A stretch of 64,000 nt of DNA from Pantoea sp. SOD02 (GCF_024707505.1 NZ_CP102604.1:1116001-1180000), one strand, 5' to 3'. Shown: positions 29,734-40,735, numbered from the stretch's first letter. Notes: generated from the sequence alone by a model not told the origin. A program made the numbers and translations.

Positions 29734-31608
29734 ATGACCATGAAAGGACAAGAGACGCGTGGCTTCCAGTCAGAGGTAAAACAACTTCTGCACCTGATGA
29801 TCCATTCGCTCTATTCAAATAAAGAGATTTTCCTGCGCGAGCTGATTTCCAACGCTTCAGATGCCGCCGACAAACTGCGCTTCCGCGCGCTGTCGACGCC
29901 CGATCTGTATGAAGGCGACGGCGACCTGCGCGTACGTATCTCGGTCAACCCGGAAAACCGCACGCTGACGCTCAGCGATAACGGCATCGGTATGCGCCGT
30001 GATGAGGTGATTGAGAACCTCGGCACCATCGCGAAATCCGGTACCAAATCCTTCCTCGAATCCATGGGCTCCGACCAGGCGAAAGACAGCCAGCTGATCG
30101 GCCAGTTCGGCGTGGGCTTCTACTCGGCGTTCATCGTGGCGGATAAAGTCACCGTGCGCACCCGCGCCGCTGGCGCTAAAGCCGATGAAGCGGTGTTCTG
30201 GGAATCTGCCGGCGAAGGCGAATACACGCTGGCGGAGATTGAGAAAGCCGATCGTGGTACCGAAATCACGCTGCACTTCCGTGAAGGGGAAGACGATTTT
30301 CTCGATGCGTGGCGCGTACGTAACGTGATCAGCAAATACTCCGATCACATCGCGCTGCCGGTCGAAATCGAAAGCAAAGACGAAGAGAGCGACACCATCA
30401 CCTGGGAAAAGATCAACAAAGCCCAGGCATTGTGGACGCGTAACAAGTCCGAGATCAGCGACGACGAGTACAACGAGTTTTACAAACATATCGCCCATGA
30501 TTTCAGCGATCCGGCGATCTGGAGCCACAACCGCGTGGAAGGTAAGCAGGAATACACCAGCCTGCTGTATCTGCCATCACGCGCGCCGTTTGACATGTTC
30601 AATCGCGACAGCAAGCACGGCCTGAAACTTTACGTGCAACGCGTGTTCATCATGGACGACGCCGAGCAGTTCATGCCGAACTACCTGCGCTTCGTGCGTG
30701 GTCTGATAGATTCCAACGATCTGCCGCTGAACGTATCGCGTGAAATCCTGCAGGACAGCCGCGTGACCCAGAGCCTGCGCGCCGCGCTGACCAAGCGTAG
30801 CCTGCAGATGCTGGAAAAACTGGCGAAAGACGACGCAGAAAAATATCAGCAGTTCTGGAAAGAGTTCGGTCTGGTGCTGAAAGAGGGCCCGGCAGAAGAC
30901 AACGCTAACCAGCAACAGATTGCCAAACTGCTGCGCTTTGCCACCAGCCAGAGCGAAGGCGCCGAGCAGACCATTTCGCTCGACGACTACCTGACGCGCA
31001 TGGTGGAAGGTCAGGATAAGATTTATTACATCACCGCCGACAGCTATGCCGCCGCGAAGAGCAGCCCGCATCTGGAACTGTTCCGTAAGAAAGGCATCGA
31101 GGTGCTGCTGCTCTCCGATCGCATCGACGAATGGATGATGAGCTACCTCACCGAGTTCGACGGCAAAACCTTCCAGTCAGTCAGCAAAGCGGATGATTCG
31201 CTGAGCAAACTGGCCGACGAAGAGACCGAAGAACAGAAAGAAGCGGAGAAAGCGCTGGAGCCGTTTGTTGAGCGTGTGAAAACGCTGTTGGGAGAGCGTG
31301 TGAAAGAGGTGCGTCTGACGCATCGACTCACCGACACGCCAGCGATCGTCACCACCGATGCCAACGAAATGACCACGCAAATGGCGAAACTGTTTGCCGC
31401 AGCGGGTCAGGACGTGCCGGAAGTGAAGTACATCTTCGAGATCAATCCGGATCATACGCTGGTGAAACGCGTGGCCGACACCCAGGACGAAACGCGCTTT
31501 GCCGAGTGGGTTGAGCTGCTGCTGGATCAGGCGCTGCTGGCCGAGCGCGGTACGCTGGACGATCCAAACCAGTTTATCCGTCGCATGAACCAGTTGTTGA
31601 CGGCGTAA
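29734..31608 (+). CDS. htpG: Molecular chaperone HtpG (Hsp90)
   Basis: A 624-residue Hsp90, the length of E. coli HtpG. GHKL ATPase motifs are visible: [16 protein letters not shown] (Mg/ATP Asn), SDNGIGM and [19 protein letters not shown]. Middle and C-terminal dimerisation domains follow, ending [11 protein letters not shown]. The ATG at 29734 ([12 protein letters not shown]) has GAGG at 5 bases; the second ATG at 29740, which begins MKGQETRG as in E. coli, is an alternative. Transcription from the sigma-32 promoter just upstream makes it a heat-shock gene. Confidence 0.97.
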   Translation: MTMKGQETRGFQSEVKQLLHLMIHSLYSNKEIFLRELISNASDAADKLRFRALSTPDLYEGDGDLRVRISVNPENRTLTLSDNGIGMRRDEVIENLGTIAKSGTKSFLESMGSDQAKDSQLIGQFGVGFYSAFIVADKVTVRTRAAGAKADEAVFWESAGEGEYTLAEIEKADRGTEITLHFREGEDDFLDAWRVRNVISKYSDHIALPVEIESKDEESDTITWEKINKAQALWTRNKSEISDDEYNEFYKHIAHDFSDPAIWSHNRVEGKQEYTSLLYLPSRAPFDMFNRDSKHGLKLYVQRVFIMDDAEQFMPNYLRFVRGLIDSNDLPLNVSREILQDSRVTQSLRAALTKRSLQMLEKLAKDDAEKYQQFWKEFGLVLKEGPAEDNANQQQIAKLLRFATSQSEGAEQTISLDDYLTRMVEGQDKIYYITADSYAAAKSSPHLELFRKKGIEVLLLSDRIDEWMMSYLTEFDGKTFQSVSKADDSLSKLADEETEEQKEAEKALEPFVERVKTLLGERVKEVRLTHRLTDTPAIVTTDANEMTTQMAKLFAAAGQDVPEVKYIFEINPDHTLVKRVADTQDETRFAEWVELLLDQALLAERGTLDDPNQFIRRMNQLLTA

Positions 31609-31621
31609 TCGCACCAAACCC

Positions 31622-31651
31622 GTAAGGTCGCCATTCATGGCGACCTTTTTA
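31622..31651 (+). repeat. REP-like palindrome acting as htpG terminator
   Basis: GTAA followed by arms GGTCGCCAT and ATGGCGACC (31626-31645); the stem extends by AA/TT and runs into TTTTTATT. It is the first member of the dispersed family described in the findings, and the only one whose tetranucleotide is GTAA rather than GTAG. The T-run makes it a good rho-independent terminator for htpG. Confidence 0.8.
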
Positions 31652-31661
31652 TTATCTGCTC

Positions 31662-32531
31662 TTAAATCTGTGCCTGATCCCGCAACCAATCGCGAAACAA
31701 GGTAATCTCCGCATCGTGCTGGCGCGAAGTCTTGGTCATCATCAGAGTGGCGCGATCAACACGCACAAAGCCCAGCGGCGCAATCAAGGTGCCGTCACTC
31801 AACTCCTGACGCACCAGCAAGCGCGGCGCCATAATCACGCCCAATCCATTTCTCGCCGCCTGAATGCCTAACGTCAAATTATCGAAATGCTTGCCGATCC
31901 AGTAATTGCCGCGCACGCCGCTGGTTTTCGCCCATTCGGCCCACGCATGCAGCCGCGTATCGGCGTGCAGCAACGGCAGCGAGGCGAGATCCTGCTCGCT
32001 CTGAAAACGGGCAGCAAACTGCGGGGCGCACAGCGGGCCGATGTAATCATCGCTGATCAAAGTGGCATCAATATCGTCATCCGGCGACTGCTCGGCGCTG
32101 AGGATCAGCACATCGGTGTGCTCGCTGCGCAGTTGGTCGATCTCCACCAGCGACTGAAACTGCACTTCTATATCGGGATAGCGCTGATAAAAGCTGGCAA
32201 TACGCGGAATCAGCCATTGCGAGAGAAAGCTGGGCGCGCAGGAGACGCTGAGGTGATGGCGCATGCCGGTACGGATGCTTTCGCAGGTAGTTGAGAGTTC
32301 GCTAAAAGCTTTCTGACAGCTCACCAGCAAACGTTCACCGTGTGAGGTTAATTTGACGCGTCCATTGGTGCGCACAAACAGCGGCTTCCCCATCCAGCTC
32401 TCCAGTTGTCGAACCTGATGGCTAATGGCGCTATGGGTGACATGCAGACGTTCGGCCGCAACGCTAAAACTGCTATACAGTGCCGCCTGGTGGAAATAGT
32501 GCAGTGCACGTAACGATGGAAGCGCGGTCAT
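31662..32531 (-). CDS. LysR-family transcriptional regulator (GcvA-like)
   Basis: A 289-residue LysR-type protein. The helix-turn-helix is in LRALHYFHQAALYSSFSVAAERLHVTHSAISHQVRQLE (residues 8-45), and the effector domain runs from about residue 90 (LSVSCAPSFLSQWLIPRI), the GcvA/AmpR-like pattern. It is divergent from the uncharacterised gene at 32720, with 188 bases between, and probably regulates it. Neither gene lies between htpG and adk in E. coli, so this is a lineage-specific insertion. The target and effector are unknown. Confidence 0.87.
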   Translation of the reverse strand: MTALPSLRALHYFHQAALYSSFSVAAERLHVTHSAISHQVRQLESWMGKPLFVRTNGRVKLTSHGERLLVSCQKAFSELSTTCESIRTGMRHHLSVSCAPSFLSQWLIPRIASFYQRYPDIEVQFQSLVEIDQLRSEHTDVLILSAEQSPDDDIDATLISDDYIGPLCAPQFAARFQSEQDLASLPLLHADTRLHAWAEWAKTSGVRGNYWIGKHFDNLTLGIQAARNGLGVIMAPRLLVRQELSDGTLIAPLGFVRVDRATLMMTKTSRQHDAEITLFRDWLRDQAQI

Positions 32532-32719
32532 ACTCGTCCCCTGTGTAAAAACCTAACAGGGATTGTCAGTTTATATCATTTTAATGTCCAGCCGCATTGG
32601 CCTAACCTTTCCCCCAGATTCTGGCGGGTTGACGGCTCCGGCTCTCTGTGTTTCACGCCGACTATCACCGCAGGTTTCACCTCCCACACACAGCACAATA
32701 ATAAGAGACCTATCACGCG

Positions 32720-33550
32720 ATGGCTCCACAACTTGCTACTGCCAGGGCGGCGGCGGCGCGCGATAAGCTTCGCGGCTTGCTTTCCCGTCATTACCGGCTT
32801 GAAAATTACGATCTCTTCTTTGCACCCTCTTTGCATATCTCGCGGGTGCTGCTTTCCCAGCTGTTTCTCCGTCAGGAACAATCACGTAATCAAACGCGCT
32901 ATGCCTCGCACCATCCGGTCAGCGAACTCAGCGTGCTGCACACTTTGCCGATGACGGCGGGCAACATTGCGTTAGTGGATCATGTCGATATGCAGCAAGG
33001 TCGTGTGCGGGCGCTAAGCGAATGCCAAAGCCACGGCGTTACCGATGCGTCGGAGTCGTTTGCCACGCAGTTGCACAAGCGGTTGGTGAGCGATGCGCGC
33101 CTGTTTGTTGCTCGCCTCGATCGTCACGCGGCATTATGCGGCGATCTGGTGTTGATCGCGTTGCGCACTGCCGATTTCAGCACGCTGGTGCGCAGCGAAC
33201 TGCGGCTGTTTGAGCAAGGATTAGCGCTTCGTGACGCACCAGAACAGGCGCTGACGATGATCGAGGACAGCGAATGGCGTCCGTTCAATATTGCGATGGT
33301 GGAAAATATCGCACTCGACTCGCCTTTCATCCTGCATTCCATTCAGCAACCGGGTTTACCCTTTGCGCTTTTTCCGCTGCCGAACGGCCTCAATGCCAGT
33401 GAATTGCCGCAGGATATTCAGGTGTTGCCGCAACAGGCGCGTTTACGCTTGCGCGCCGACGTGCGCGGCGGCGTCAACAAACAGCTGAACGTCACGCCTG
33501 TACTGAAAAAACGTCTCAAAGACGCACTCATGCTTAGCCGTGATTCCTAA
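32720..33550 (+). CDS. Protein of unknown function, 276 residues, divergent from a LysR regulator
   Basis: I do not recognise the family. The protein is soluble, without signal peptide or clear membrane helix. It has an Ala/Arg-rich start (MAPQLATARAAAARDKLRGL) and histidine-bearing segments (YDLFFAPSLHISRVLLSQLF, YASHHPVSELSVLHTLPMTA, IALVDHVDMQQG, ARLDRHAALCGDL), which might form a metal or catalytic site. The C-terminal third is hydrophobic and Leu/Pro-rich. Context suggests an inducible enzyme under the divergent LysR protein. It ends 152 bases before adk. Confidence 0.72.
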   Translation: MAPQLATARAAAARDKLRGLLSRHYRLENYDLFFAPSLHISRVLLSQLFLRQEQSRNQTRYASHHPVSELSVLHTLPMTAGNIALVDHVDMQQGRVRALSECQSHGVTDASESFATQLHKRLVSDARLFVARLDRHAALCGDLVLIALRTADFSTLVRSELRLFEQGLALRDAPEQALTMIEDSEWRPFNIAMVENIALDSPFILHSIQQPGLPFALFPLPNGLNASELPQDIQVLPQQARLRLRADVRGGVNKQLNVTPVLKKRLKDALMLSRDS

Positions 33551-33644
33551 AAACGGGCACTCTGCTGGTATTTGCTGACAAAGCAGGTCAAAGTAGACCT
33601 TTCGTGGCGAGCGCGCCCGTTTCCTTGTGGTGCGCGGGCCATAA

Positions 33645-34346
<702 letters not shown>

Positions 34347-34355
34347 TGCGTTGAT

Positions 34356-34378
34356 AGGGCCGGTTGTCCGGCCCTTTT
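34356..34378 (+). terminator. Rho-independent terminator of adk
   Basis: Arms AGGGCCGG and CCGGCCCT with loop TTGT followed by TTTT, 9 bases past the stop. Confidence 0.9.
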
Positions 34379-34468
34379 GCAGCAATTGCTTTCCCCTCCC
34401 TCGATTTCCGCTACAATTTCCCCCTGATTTTGCATTCGACCCATTCGTTTCGACATCAAGGAAATACA

Positions 34469-35428
34469 ATGAGGCAAGAAAAGCCCGGGGTTTTGCTGGT
34501 TAACTTAGGCACACCAGACGCACCCACAACACCTGCGGTTAAACGCTATCTGAAACAATTCCTCGGCGATCCACGAGTGGTTGATACACCGCGCTTATTG
34601 TGGTGGCCGATTCTCAATTTCATCATCGTGCCTTTCCGTTCGCCACGCGTGTCGAAACTTTATGCTTCCGTGTGGATGGATGAAGGTTCACCACTGATGG
34701 TGTTCAGCAAGCGTCAACGTGACGCATTGGCGCAGCGCCTCGATATGCCGGTTGAACTGGGCATGAGCTACGGCCAGCCAAGCCTCGACAGCGCGTTAAA
34801 ACGCTTGCTGGATCAGGGCGTAACCAAACTCATCGTGCTGCCGCTCTATCCGCAGTTCTCCTGCTCAACGGTTGCCGCTGTATGGGATGGCTTAGCCACC
34901 AGCTTCAAACCGCTGCGTTCACTGCCGGAAGTGGCGTTTATCCGCGATTACGCCGAGCATCCGGCTTACATCGCCGCACTGAAAGCCTCGGTTGAGCGCT
35001 CGTTTGCGCTGCATGGCGAACCGGATCTGCTGGTGCTGTCGTATCACGGCATTCCGCAGCGTTTCGCCAATGAAGGCGACGATTATCCGCTGCGCTGCAA
35101 AGACACCACCGACGCGCTGGCCGCGGCATTGGGTATTGCGCCGCACAAGATCATGATGACCTTCCAGTCGCGCTTTGGTCGCGAGCCGTGGCTGACGCCG
35201 TATACCGACGAAACCATGAAGAGTTTGCCGGCCAAAGGCATCAAGCACGTGCAGGTGATGAGTCCGGGCTTTGCCGCGGATTGCCTCGAAACGCTGGAGG
35301 AGATCAGCGGTGAAAACTGCGAGATCTTCCTGCATGCCGGCGGCGAAAAGTTCGAGTACATTCCTGCGCTCAACGACGATGCTGAGCACATTGAAATGAT
35401 GGTTCAGCTGGTCAACGCGCGCCGTTAA
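34469..35428 (+). CDS. hemH: Ferrochelatase HemH
   Basis: A 319-residue enzyme that inserts Fe2+ into protoporphyrin IX, the last step of haem synthesis. [20 protein letters not shown] starts the protein (AAGGAA ahead of ATG). The catalytic histidine lies in [19 protein letters not shown], and [20 protein letters not shown] (residues 263-282) carries the conserved glutamate. Length and position (adk-hemH) match E. coli. No aes gene follows; gsk comes next. Confidence 0.97.
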   Translation: MRQEKPGVLLVNLGTPDAPTTPAVKRYLKQFLGDPRVVDTPRLLWWPILNFIIVPFRSPRVSKLYASVWMDEGSPLMVFSKRQRDALAQRLDMPVELGMSYGQPSLDSALKRLLDQGVTKLIVLPLYPQFSCSTVAAVWDGLATSFKPLRSLPEVAFIRDYAEHPAYIAALKASVERSFALHGEPDLLVLSYHGIPQRFANEGDDYPLRCKDTTDALAAALGIAPHKIMMTFQSRFGREPWLTPYTDETMKSLPAKGIKHVQVMSPGFAADCLETLEEISGENCEIFLHAGGEKFEYIPALNDDAEHIEMMVQLVNARR

Positions 35429-35434
35429 GGGTGT

Positions 35435-35469
35435 GGCAGAGAGTGTGATATCATTCTCTGCCTGATTTT
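35435..35469 (+). terminator. Hairpin after hemH
   Basis: Arms GGCAGAGA (35435-35442) and TCTCTGCC (35455-35462) followed by TGATTTT. The large loop and interrupted T-run make it a moderate terminator. Confidence 0.55.
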
Positions 35470-35486
35470 CCCTGACGGCACTCTCG

Positions 35487-36788
35487 ATGAAATTTCCCGG
35501 CAAACGCAAATCCAAACACTATTTCCCCGTCAACGCGCGCGATCCGCTGCTGCAAGCAACGCAGCAAGAGCAGGAAGAGGGCAGTTGGGTGGTGGGTATC
35601 GACCAGACGCTGGTGGATATTGAAGCTAAAGTCGACGACGACTTTCTGCAGCGTTACGGCTTAAGCGCCGGTCACTCGCTGGTGATCGATGATGCTACCG
35701 CCGAGGCGCTCTACAACGAACTGATGCGTGAAGAGCTCATCAGCCATCAATTTGCCGGTGGCACCATCGGAAATACCCTGCATAACTACTCGGTGCTGGC
35801 GGATGATCGCTCAGTGCTGCTCGGCGTGATGTGCAATAACATCCAAATCGGCGGCTACGCTTATCGCTACCTGTGCAACACCTCCAGCCGCATGGATCTT
35901 AACTTCCTGCAGGGCGTTGATGGCGCGATTGGCCGCTGCTTCACGCTGATTGGCGAGCAGGGCGAACGTACCTTCGCCATCAGTCCCGGCTTAATGAATC
36001 AGCTGCAGGCCAACAGTATTCCGGAAGAGGTGATTGCGGGCGCATCGGCGCTGGTGCTGACCTCGTATCTGGTACGTTGCCAGCCGGGCGAACCGATGCC
36101 GGAAGCCACCTTGCGCGCCATCGAATACGCCAAAAAGCACAATGTGCCGGTGGTGCTGACGCTCGGCACCAAATACGTGATTCAGGATAACCCGCAGTTC
36201 TGGCGCGATTTCCTGCGCGATCACGTCTCGATTGTGGCGATGAACGAAGAAGAAGCCTTTGCGCTGACTGGTGAACAGGATCCGCTGCTGGCGTCGAATA
36301 TGGCGCTGGATTGGGTGGATTTGGTGCTGTGCACCGCCGGGCCAACCGGTTTGTACATGGCCGGTTTCACCGAAGAAGAGTACAAACGTAAAACCAATCA
36401 TCCGCTGCTGCCGGGCGCGCTGGCTGAGTTCAACCAATATGAATTTAGCCGCGCGATGCGCCACAAGGATTGCGATCAGCCGCTGCGCATCTTCTCGCAT
36501 ATCGCGCCTTATATGGGCGGGCCAGAGAAGATCATGAACACCAACGGCGCGGGCGATGGTGCGCTGGCGGCGCTGCTGCATGACATCACCGCCAACAACT
36601 TCCACCGCCAAAAAGTGCCTAACTCCAGCAAACACGGCCGCGCCTACCTGACCTATTCGTCACTGGCACAGGTGTGTAAATACGCAAACCGGGTAAGTTA
36701 TCAGGTGCTGAACCAGCATTCACCGCGTCTGACGCGCGGCCTGCCGGAGCGGGAAGACAGCTTAGAAGAGTCATACTGGGACAGATAA
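35487..36788 (+). CDS. gsk: Inosine-guanosine kinase Gsk
   Basis: A 433-residue PfkB-family nucleoside kinase (E. coli Gsk 434) that phosphorylates guanosine and inosine for purine salvage. FAGGTIGNTLHNYSVLADDR is the substrate-binding stretch, and NTNGAGDGALAALLHD holds the anion hole and catalytic Asp of the PfkB signature. The C-terminus ends EDSLEESYWDR. A REP-like palindrome begins 3 bases after the stop. Confidence 0.97.
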   Translation: MKFPGKRKSKHYFPVNARDPLLQATQQEQEEGSWVVGIDQTLVDIEAKVDDDFLQRYGLSAGHSLVIDDATAEALYNELMREELISHQFAGGTIGNTLHNYSVLADDRSVLLGVMCNNIQIGGYAYRYLCNTSSRMDLNFLQGVDGAIGRCFTLIGEQGERTFAISPGLMNQLQANSIPEEVIAGASALVLTSYLVRCQPGEPMPEATLRAIEYAKKHNVPVVLTLGTKYVIQDNPQFWRDFLRDHVSIVAMNEEEAFALTGEQDPLLASNMALDWVDLVLCTAGPTGLYMAGFTEEEYKRKTNHPLLPGALAEFNQYEFSRAMRHKDCDQPLRIFSHIAPYMGGPEKIMNTNGAGDGALAALLHDITANNFHRQKVPNSSKHGRAYLTYSSLAQVCKYANRVSYQVLNQHSPRLTRGLPEREDSLEESYWDR

Positions 36789-36791
36789 AAC

Positions 36792-36815
36792 GTAGGGTCG
36801 CCATTCATGGCGACC
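36792..36815 (+). repeat. REP-like palindrome after gsk
   Basis: GTAG followed by arms GGTCGCCAT and ATGGCGACC around TC. It lies between the convergent gsk and ybaL. The stem is strong, but the T-content downstream is low. Confidence 0.85.
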
Positions 36816-36835
36816 TTCCCAATGACCGCACTCAC

Positions 36836-38524
36836 TTAAATCGGGCACTCACGCACAATCGGGTTCTGCGCAATCTCTTCTTCCAGCACATGCAACATGC
36901 TGTTGGCGATCTCACGTTCGCCCATTACCACGCGATTAGCACCGCGCTCCATAATGTAGGTCACTTCATCGTCATAATGCGCACGCGCAATAATCTCTAT
37001 ATCCGGACGCTTCTCGCGCGCCGCCGTCACCACTTCACCGGCTTCGTAGCCATTTGGAATGGTTAGCAGCAGCCAGCGGGCGCAGTCGAGGCGGGCGAGA
37101 TCCATGGTATCGACGCGCGCCGCATTGCCCAGCACCGCTTTGATCCCTTGCTCGCGCAGCGCTTCAACGCGCGGACGGGAGTTCTCAACCACCACCAGCG
37201 GTACATCCGCTTCCAACAGTTTTTGCCCCAGCAGGCTGCCGACGCGGCCATAACCAACCAGCACCGCGTGATTGCAGATATCCACCGGAATCTGCTTCTC
37301 TTCTTCGATCGCTTCTTCCAGCGTCTGCTCTTCGATGGTTTCGGTTTTGTCGAGGTAACGTTCCAGCACGCTAAACAGAATCGGGTTAAGCATGATGGAA
37401 AGAATCGCCGCCGCCAGCACCAGATTGCGTCCTTCCTCGCTCAGCATGCCGAGCGAGATGCCGAGACCGGCCAGAATAAAGGCGAATTCACCAATCTGCG
37501 CCAGGCTCACCGAAATGGTCATCGCGGTACGACGAGAATGGCCAAGCAGCGTCACCAGCAGCCAGGCGGCAATGGATTTACCCAGTACGATAATCGCCAG
37601 CGCGCCCAATACAGCCAGCGGCTGTTCGATCAGGATCATTGGGTCAAACAGCATGCCGACGGATACAAAGAACAGTACCGCAAACGCATCGCGCAGCGGC
37701 AAGGTATCATGCGCCGCGCGGTGGCTGAGTTCAGATTCGTTCAGCACCATGCCGGCAAAGAAAGCGCCGAGGGCGAAGGAGACATCAAAGAATTCAACGG
37801 CGCCAAAGGCAATACCGAGCGCCAGCGCTAACACGGCAAGGGTAAACAGCTCACGCGAACCGGTCGCGGCGCTTTTTGCCAGAATCCACGGCACCACGCG
37901 ACGGCCTACCACCATCATCAGCACCATAAAGGCGACGACTTTACCGATGGTCAGCAGCAGATCCCACAACAGCAGCGTTGGGCTAGCGTTGCCTTGTTCC
38001 AGCATGCCCGCAATCGCTGGCAGCAGCACCAGCGTCAGCACCATCACCAAATCTTCCACGATCAACCAGCCAATGGCGATTTGCCCGCGCTGGCTATCAA
38101 TCAGCTGACGCTCTTCCAGCGCGCGCAGCAGCACCACGGTACTGGCAGTGGAAAGACACAGACCAAATACCAGACCGGTCATCCACGACCAGCCCATTGT
38201 CCAGGAAAGCCCCATTCCCAGCAGCGTTGCCACGGCGATTTGCGCGATGGCGCCGGGAATGGCGATAGACTTTACCGACATCAAATCCTTCAGCGAGAAA
38301 TGCAAACCGACGCCGAACATCAGCAGAATTACGCCGAGTTCAGCCAGTTCTGGAGCAAGATTGGTATCCGCAACAAAGCCTGGCGTGAAAGGGCCGGCCA
38401 ATACGCCAGCTAATAGGTAACCGACGAGCGGTGAGATGCGCAGGCGGTTTGCCAGCATACCAAGGAGAAATGCGAGGACCAGCCCCCCGACAATGGTAGT
38501 GATCAACGGTGTGGTGTGATGCAT
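36836..38524 (-). CDS. ybaL: Putative K+/H+ antiporter YbaL (CPA2 family with TrkA-N domain)
   Basis: A 562-residue protein starting MHHTTPLITTIVGGLVLAFL; the longer in-frame start lacks conservation. About 12 transmembrane helices of the Kef/NhaP type (residues 1-400) are followed by a cytosolic RCK/TrkA-N domain with a Rossmann loop (HAVLVGYGRVGSLLGQKLLE). Related KefB/C proteins are glutathione-gated potassium exporters; the role of YbaL itself is not settled. The short tail ends NPIVRECPI. In E. coli fsr follows; here ushA is next. Confidence 0.93.
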   Translation of the reverse strand: MHHTTPLITTIVGGLVLAFLLGMLANRLRISPLVGYLLAGVLAGPFTPGFVADTNLAPELAELGVILLMFGVGLHFSLKDLMSVKSIAIPGAIAQIAVATLLGMGLSWTMGWSWMTGLVFGLCLSTASTVVLLRALEERQLIDSQRGQIAIGWLIVEDLVMVLTLVLLPAIAGMLEQGNASPTLLLWDLLLTIGKVVAFMVLMMVVGRRVVPWILAKSAATGSRELFTLAVLALALGIAFGAVEFFDVSFALGAFFAGMVLNESELSHRAAHDTLPLRDAFAVLFFVSVGMLFDPMILIEQPLAVLGALAIIVLGKSIAAWLLVTLLGHSRRTAMTISVSLAQIGEFAFILAGLGISLGMLSEEGRNLVLAAAILSIMLNPILFSVLERYLDKTETIEEQTLEEAIEEEKQIPVDICNHAVLVGYGRVGSLLGQKLLEADVPLVVVENSRPRVEALREQGIKAVLGNAARVDTMDLARLDCARWLLLTIPNGYEAGEVVTAAREKRPDIEIIARAHYDDEVTYIMERGANRVVMGEREIANSMLHVLEEEIAQNPIVRECPI

Positions 38525-38969
38525 GCCTGTCTCCTTGTGTGCAAATGTATCCGCTTGTAACAACCTAGTGTAATGCACAATCACTGACCGCGTTTAAACA
38601 TTTGAGCGGTAAAAACGCACTAAATTGAAAAAATGAGACTAAAACGCAGCTGAAGCTCCATTTTCGTCAGTTATCTCACTATATCGGCTGGAAATACGCA
38701 GAATGAAGGGTGGCGCGGAAAAATAGTTGCGACGGGAAACTGGCTTCGCAGCAGGTGTTGTTGCGGTTAAAGCGGTCCTAAGTCGATAAAGTCGCCGCCA
38801 GGCGTAGAATTGGGTTATCCAATGAAGCGCCAGGCGGTTTTGCAGCTTGTTTGATTGATGCTTTGCCAGTTTCATCTTGAGTTAGCCTGCCATCTGTGCG
38901 AAACAGAAGGGCGATAACGCACATTAAGTCCACCGCTCAGTGGAAAAACGCAGAATAAGGAGATCGGCT
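38525..38969. other. Intergenic region between divergent ybaL and ushA
   Basis: 445 bases without a convincing gene. It must contain both divergent promoters. A 78-codon minus-strand frame inside it (38639-38875) has no family resemblance or ribosome binding site and is not called. No hairpin with a T-run and no repeat copy was seen. Confidence 0.6.
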
Positions 38970-40724
38970 TTGTTTTTATCACCGCGAAAGGGGCGCTGGC
39001 TGGCGCTGACAGTGTTACTGCTGCCGATGCTGGCGCAGGCGTGGCAAACGGATCGCAGTTATCGTTTTAGTATTCTGCACACCAACGATCATCACGGTCG
39101 CTACTGGACCAACGCGCAGGGCGAATATGGCCTCGCTGCGCAGAAAACGCTGATGGATCAACAGCGCTATGATGTGCAGGCCAAAGGTGGCGGAGCGCTG
39201 ATCCTGTCGGCGGGCGATGTGAACACCGGCGTGCCCGAGTCAGACATGCTGGATGCTGAACCCGACATTCGCGGCATGAACTTGGTGGGCTATGACGCCA
39301 TGGCGTTGGGTAATCACGAATTCGATAAACCGCTTAGCGTGCTGCAAAAGCAGCAGAAGTGGGCCAAGTTTCCTTTCCTTTCGGCCAACATCTATCAAAA
39401 AGGCACCGACACACGCTTATTCAAGCCGTGGGCGACCTTTAACCGCATGGGGCTGAAGATTGCGGTGATCGGCCTGACCACCACCGACACGCTGCGTATC
39501 GCCAATCCAGAAAATATTGCGACGATAGATATTCGCGATCCGGTGAAAGAGACCGAAAAAGCGGTGGCGGAATTACGCGCCAGCGAAAAGCCTGACGTAA
39601 TCATCGCGCTGACGCACATGGGCCATTACGACGACGGCCAGCACGGCAGCAATGCGCCGGGTGACGTGGAGCTGGCGCGCAGCCTGCCGCCGGGCACCAT
39701 CAACGTGATCATTGGTGGCCATTCGCAGGATGCGGTATGCATGGAGAAAGAGAACGTCAGCTTAAAAGATTATCAGCCGGGCCAGCCTTGCCAGCCGGAT
39801 CGTCAAAACGGCGTGTGGATCATGCAGGCGAAAGAGTGGGGCAAATTTGTTGGACGCGGCGACTTCACCTTCCGCAATGGCGAGCTGACGCTGGAGAATT
39901 ACCAGCTGATCCCGGTTAACCTCAAGCACAAAGTGAAGAATCTTGATGGCAGCGAATCCTGGCTCACCTGGCAGGAACAGATCCCCCCGAACAGCGCGAT
40001 GATGAAGCTGTTAACGCCTTTCCAACTGCGTGCCGGCAAGAAGCTGGATGTCAAAGTCGGCAGCAGCGACGGCGTGTTTGTCGGCGAGCGCGACAAAGTA
40101 CGCTTCGAGCAGACCAATCTTGGGCAGCTGATTTTGCGCGCGCAAATGGCGGCAACCAAAGCGGACTTTGCGGTAATGAGCGGCGGCGGCATTCGTACTT
40201 CGCTGGCCCAGGGCAATCTCAGCTGGCGCGATTTGCTGCAGGTGCAGCCGTTCGGCAATCAGGTGGTCTCAGTTACGCTGAGCGGCAATGAACTGCTGAG
40301 TTATCTGGCAACTGTGGCCAACATCAAAGTGGATTCCGGCGGCTTCGCGCAGTTCAGCAACATCAGCCTGGTGGCGGATGGCAAAGGCGTCAGCGACGTG
40401 AAGATTAACGGCGAACCGCTGCAAAAGGATAAAACCTACCGCATGGCGACCAACAGCTTTAACGCCAGCGGCGGCGACGGCTATCCGAATATTGAAACTC
40501 ATGCCGGTTTCAGCAACAGCGGGCAGCGCGATGCGGATGTGCTGCGTGACTACGTCAGCCAGCATTCGCCTTTAAAAGTGAGTGATTATCAACCGAGCGG
40601 GATTGTGCATCTGACTGCAGCGCAAATTGAAGAGCGCAACAAAGCGCAGGAGAAGCAGCGCAAGCCAAGCTATCCGCAGATGATTCTGGCGTGGATCTGG
40701 CCGCGCGCCGCACAGCAACATTGA
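38970..40724 (+). CDS. ushA: Periplasmic UDP-sugar hydrolase/5'-nucleotidase UshA
   Basis: A 584-residue periplasmic enzyme that splits UDP-glucose and nucleoside phosphates. The start is taken as TTG at 38970 because AAGGAG (38957-38962) lies 7 bases ahead and it yields a clean signal peptide ending MLAQA; a GTG at 38940 has no such site. Dimetal motifs are HTNDHHGRY, GNHEFDKP, ALTHMGHYD and GGHSQDAVC; the C-terminal substrate domain has NASGGDGYP. The C-terminal extension beyond E. coli UshA (550) is about 30 residues, rich in charged residues. Confidence 0.95.
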   Translation: MFLSPRKGRWLALTVLLLPMLAQAWQTDRSYRFSILHTNDHHGRYWTNAQGEYGLAAQKTLMDQQRYDVQAKGGGALILSAGDVNTGVPESDMLDAEPDIRGMNLVGYDAMALGNHEFDKPLSVLQKQQKWAKFPFLSANIYQKGTDTRLFKPWATFNRMGLKIAVIGLTTTDTLRIANPENIATIDIRDPVKETEKAVAELRASEKPDVIIALTHMGHYDDGQHGSNAPGDVELARSLPPGTINVIIGGHSQDAVCMEKENVSLKDYQPGQPCQPDRQNGVWIMQAKEWGKFVGRGDFTFRNGELTLENYQLIPVNLKHKVKNLDGSESWLTWQEQIPPNSAMMKLLTPFQLRAGKKLDVKVGSSDGVFVGERDKVRFEQTNLGQLILRAQMAATKADFAVMSGGGIRTSLAQGNLSWRDLLQVQPFGNQVVSVTLSGNELLSYLATVANIKVDSGGFAQFSNISLVADGKGVSDVKINGEPLQKDKTYRMATNSFNASGGDGYPNIETHAGFSNSGQRDADVLRDYVSQHSPLKVSDYQPSGIVHLTAAQIEERNKAQEKQRKPSYPQMILAWIWPRAAQQH

Positions 40725-40735
40725 ACTCTGCACAC

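Noticed and set aside
38639..38875. 78-codon minus-strand frame between ybaL and ushA
   Set aside because: Low-complexity mix of basic and aromatic residues, no ribosome binding site, no family resemblance; probably chance.
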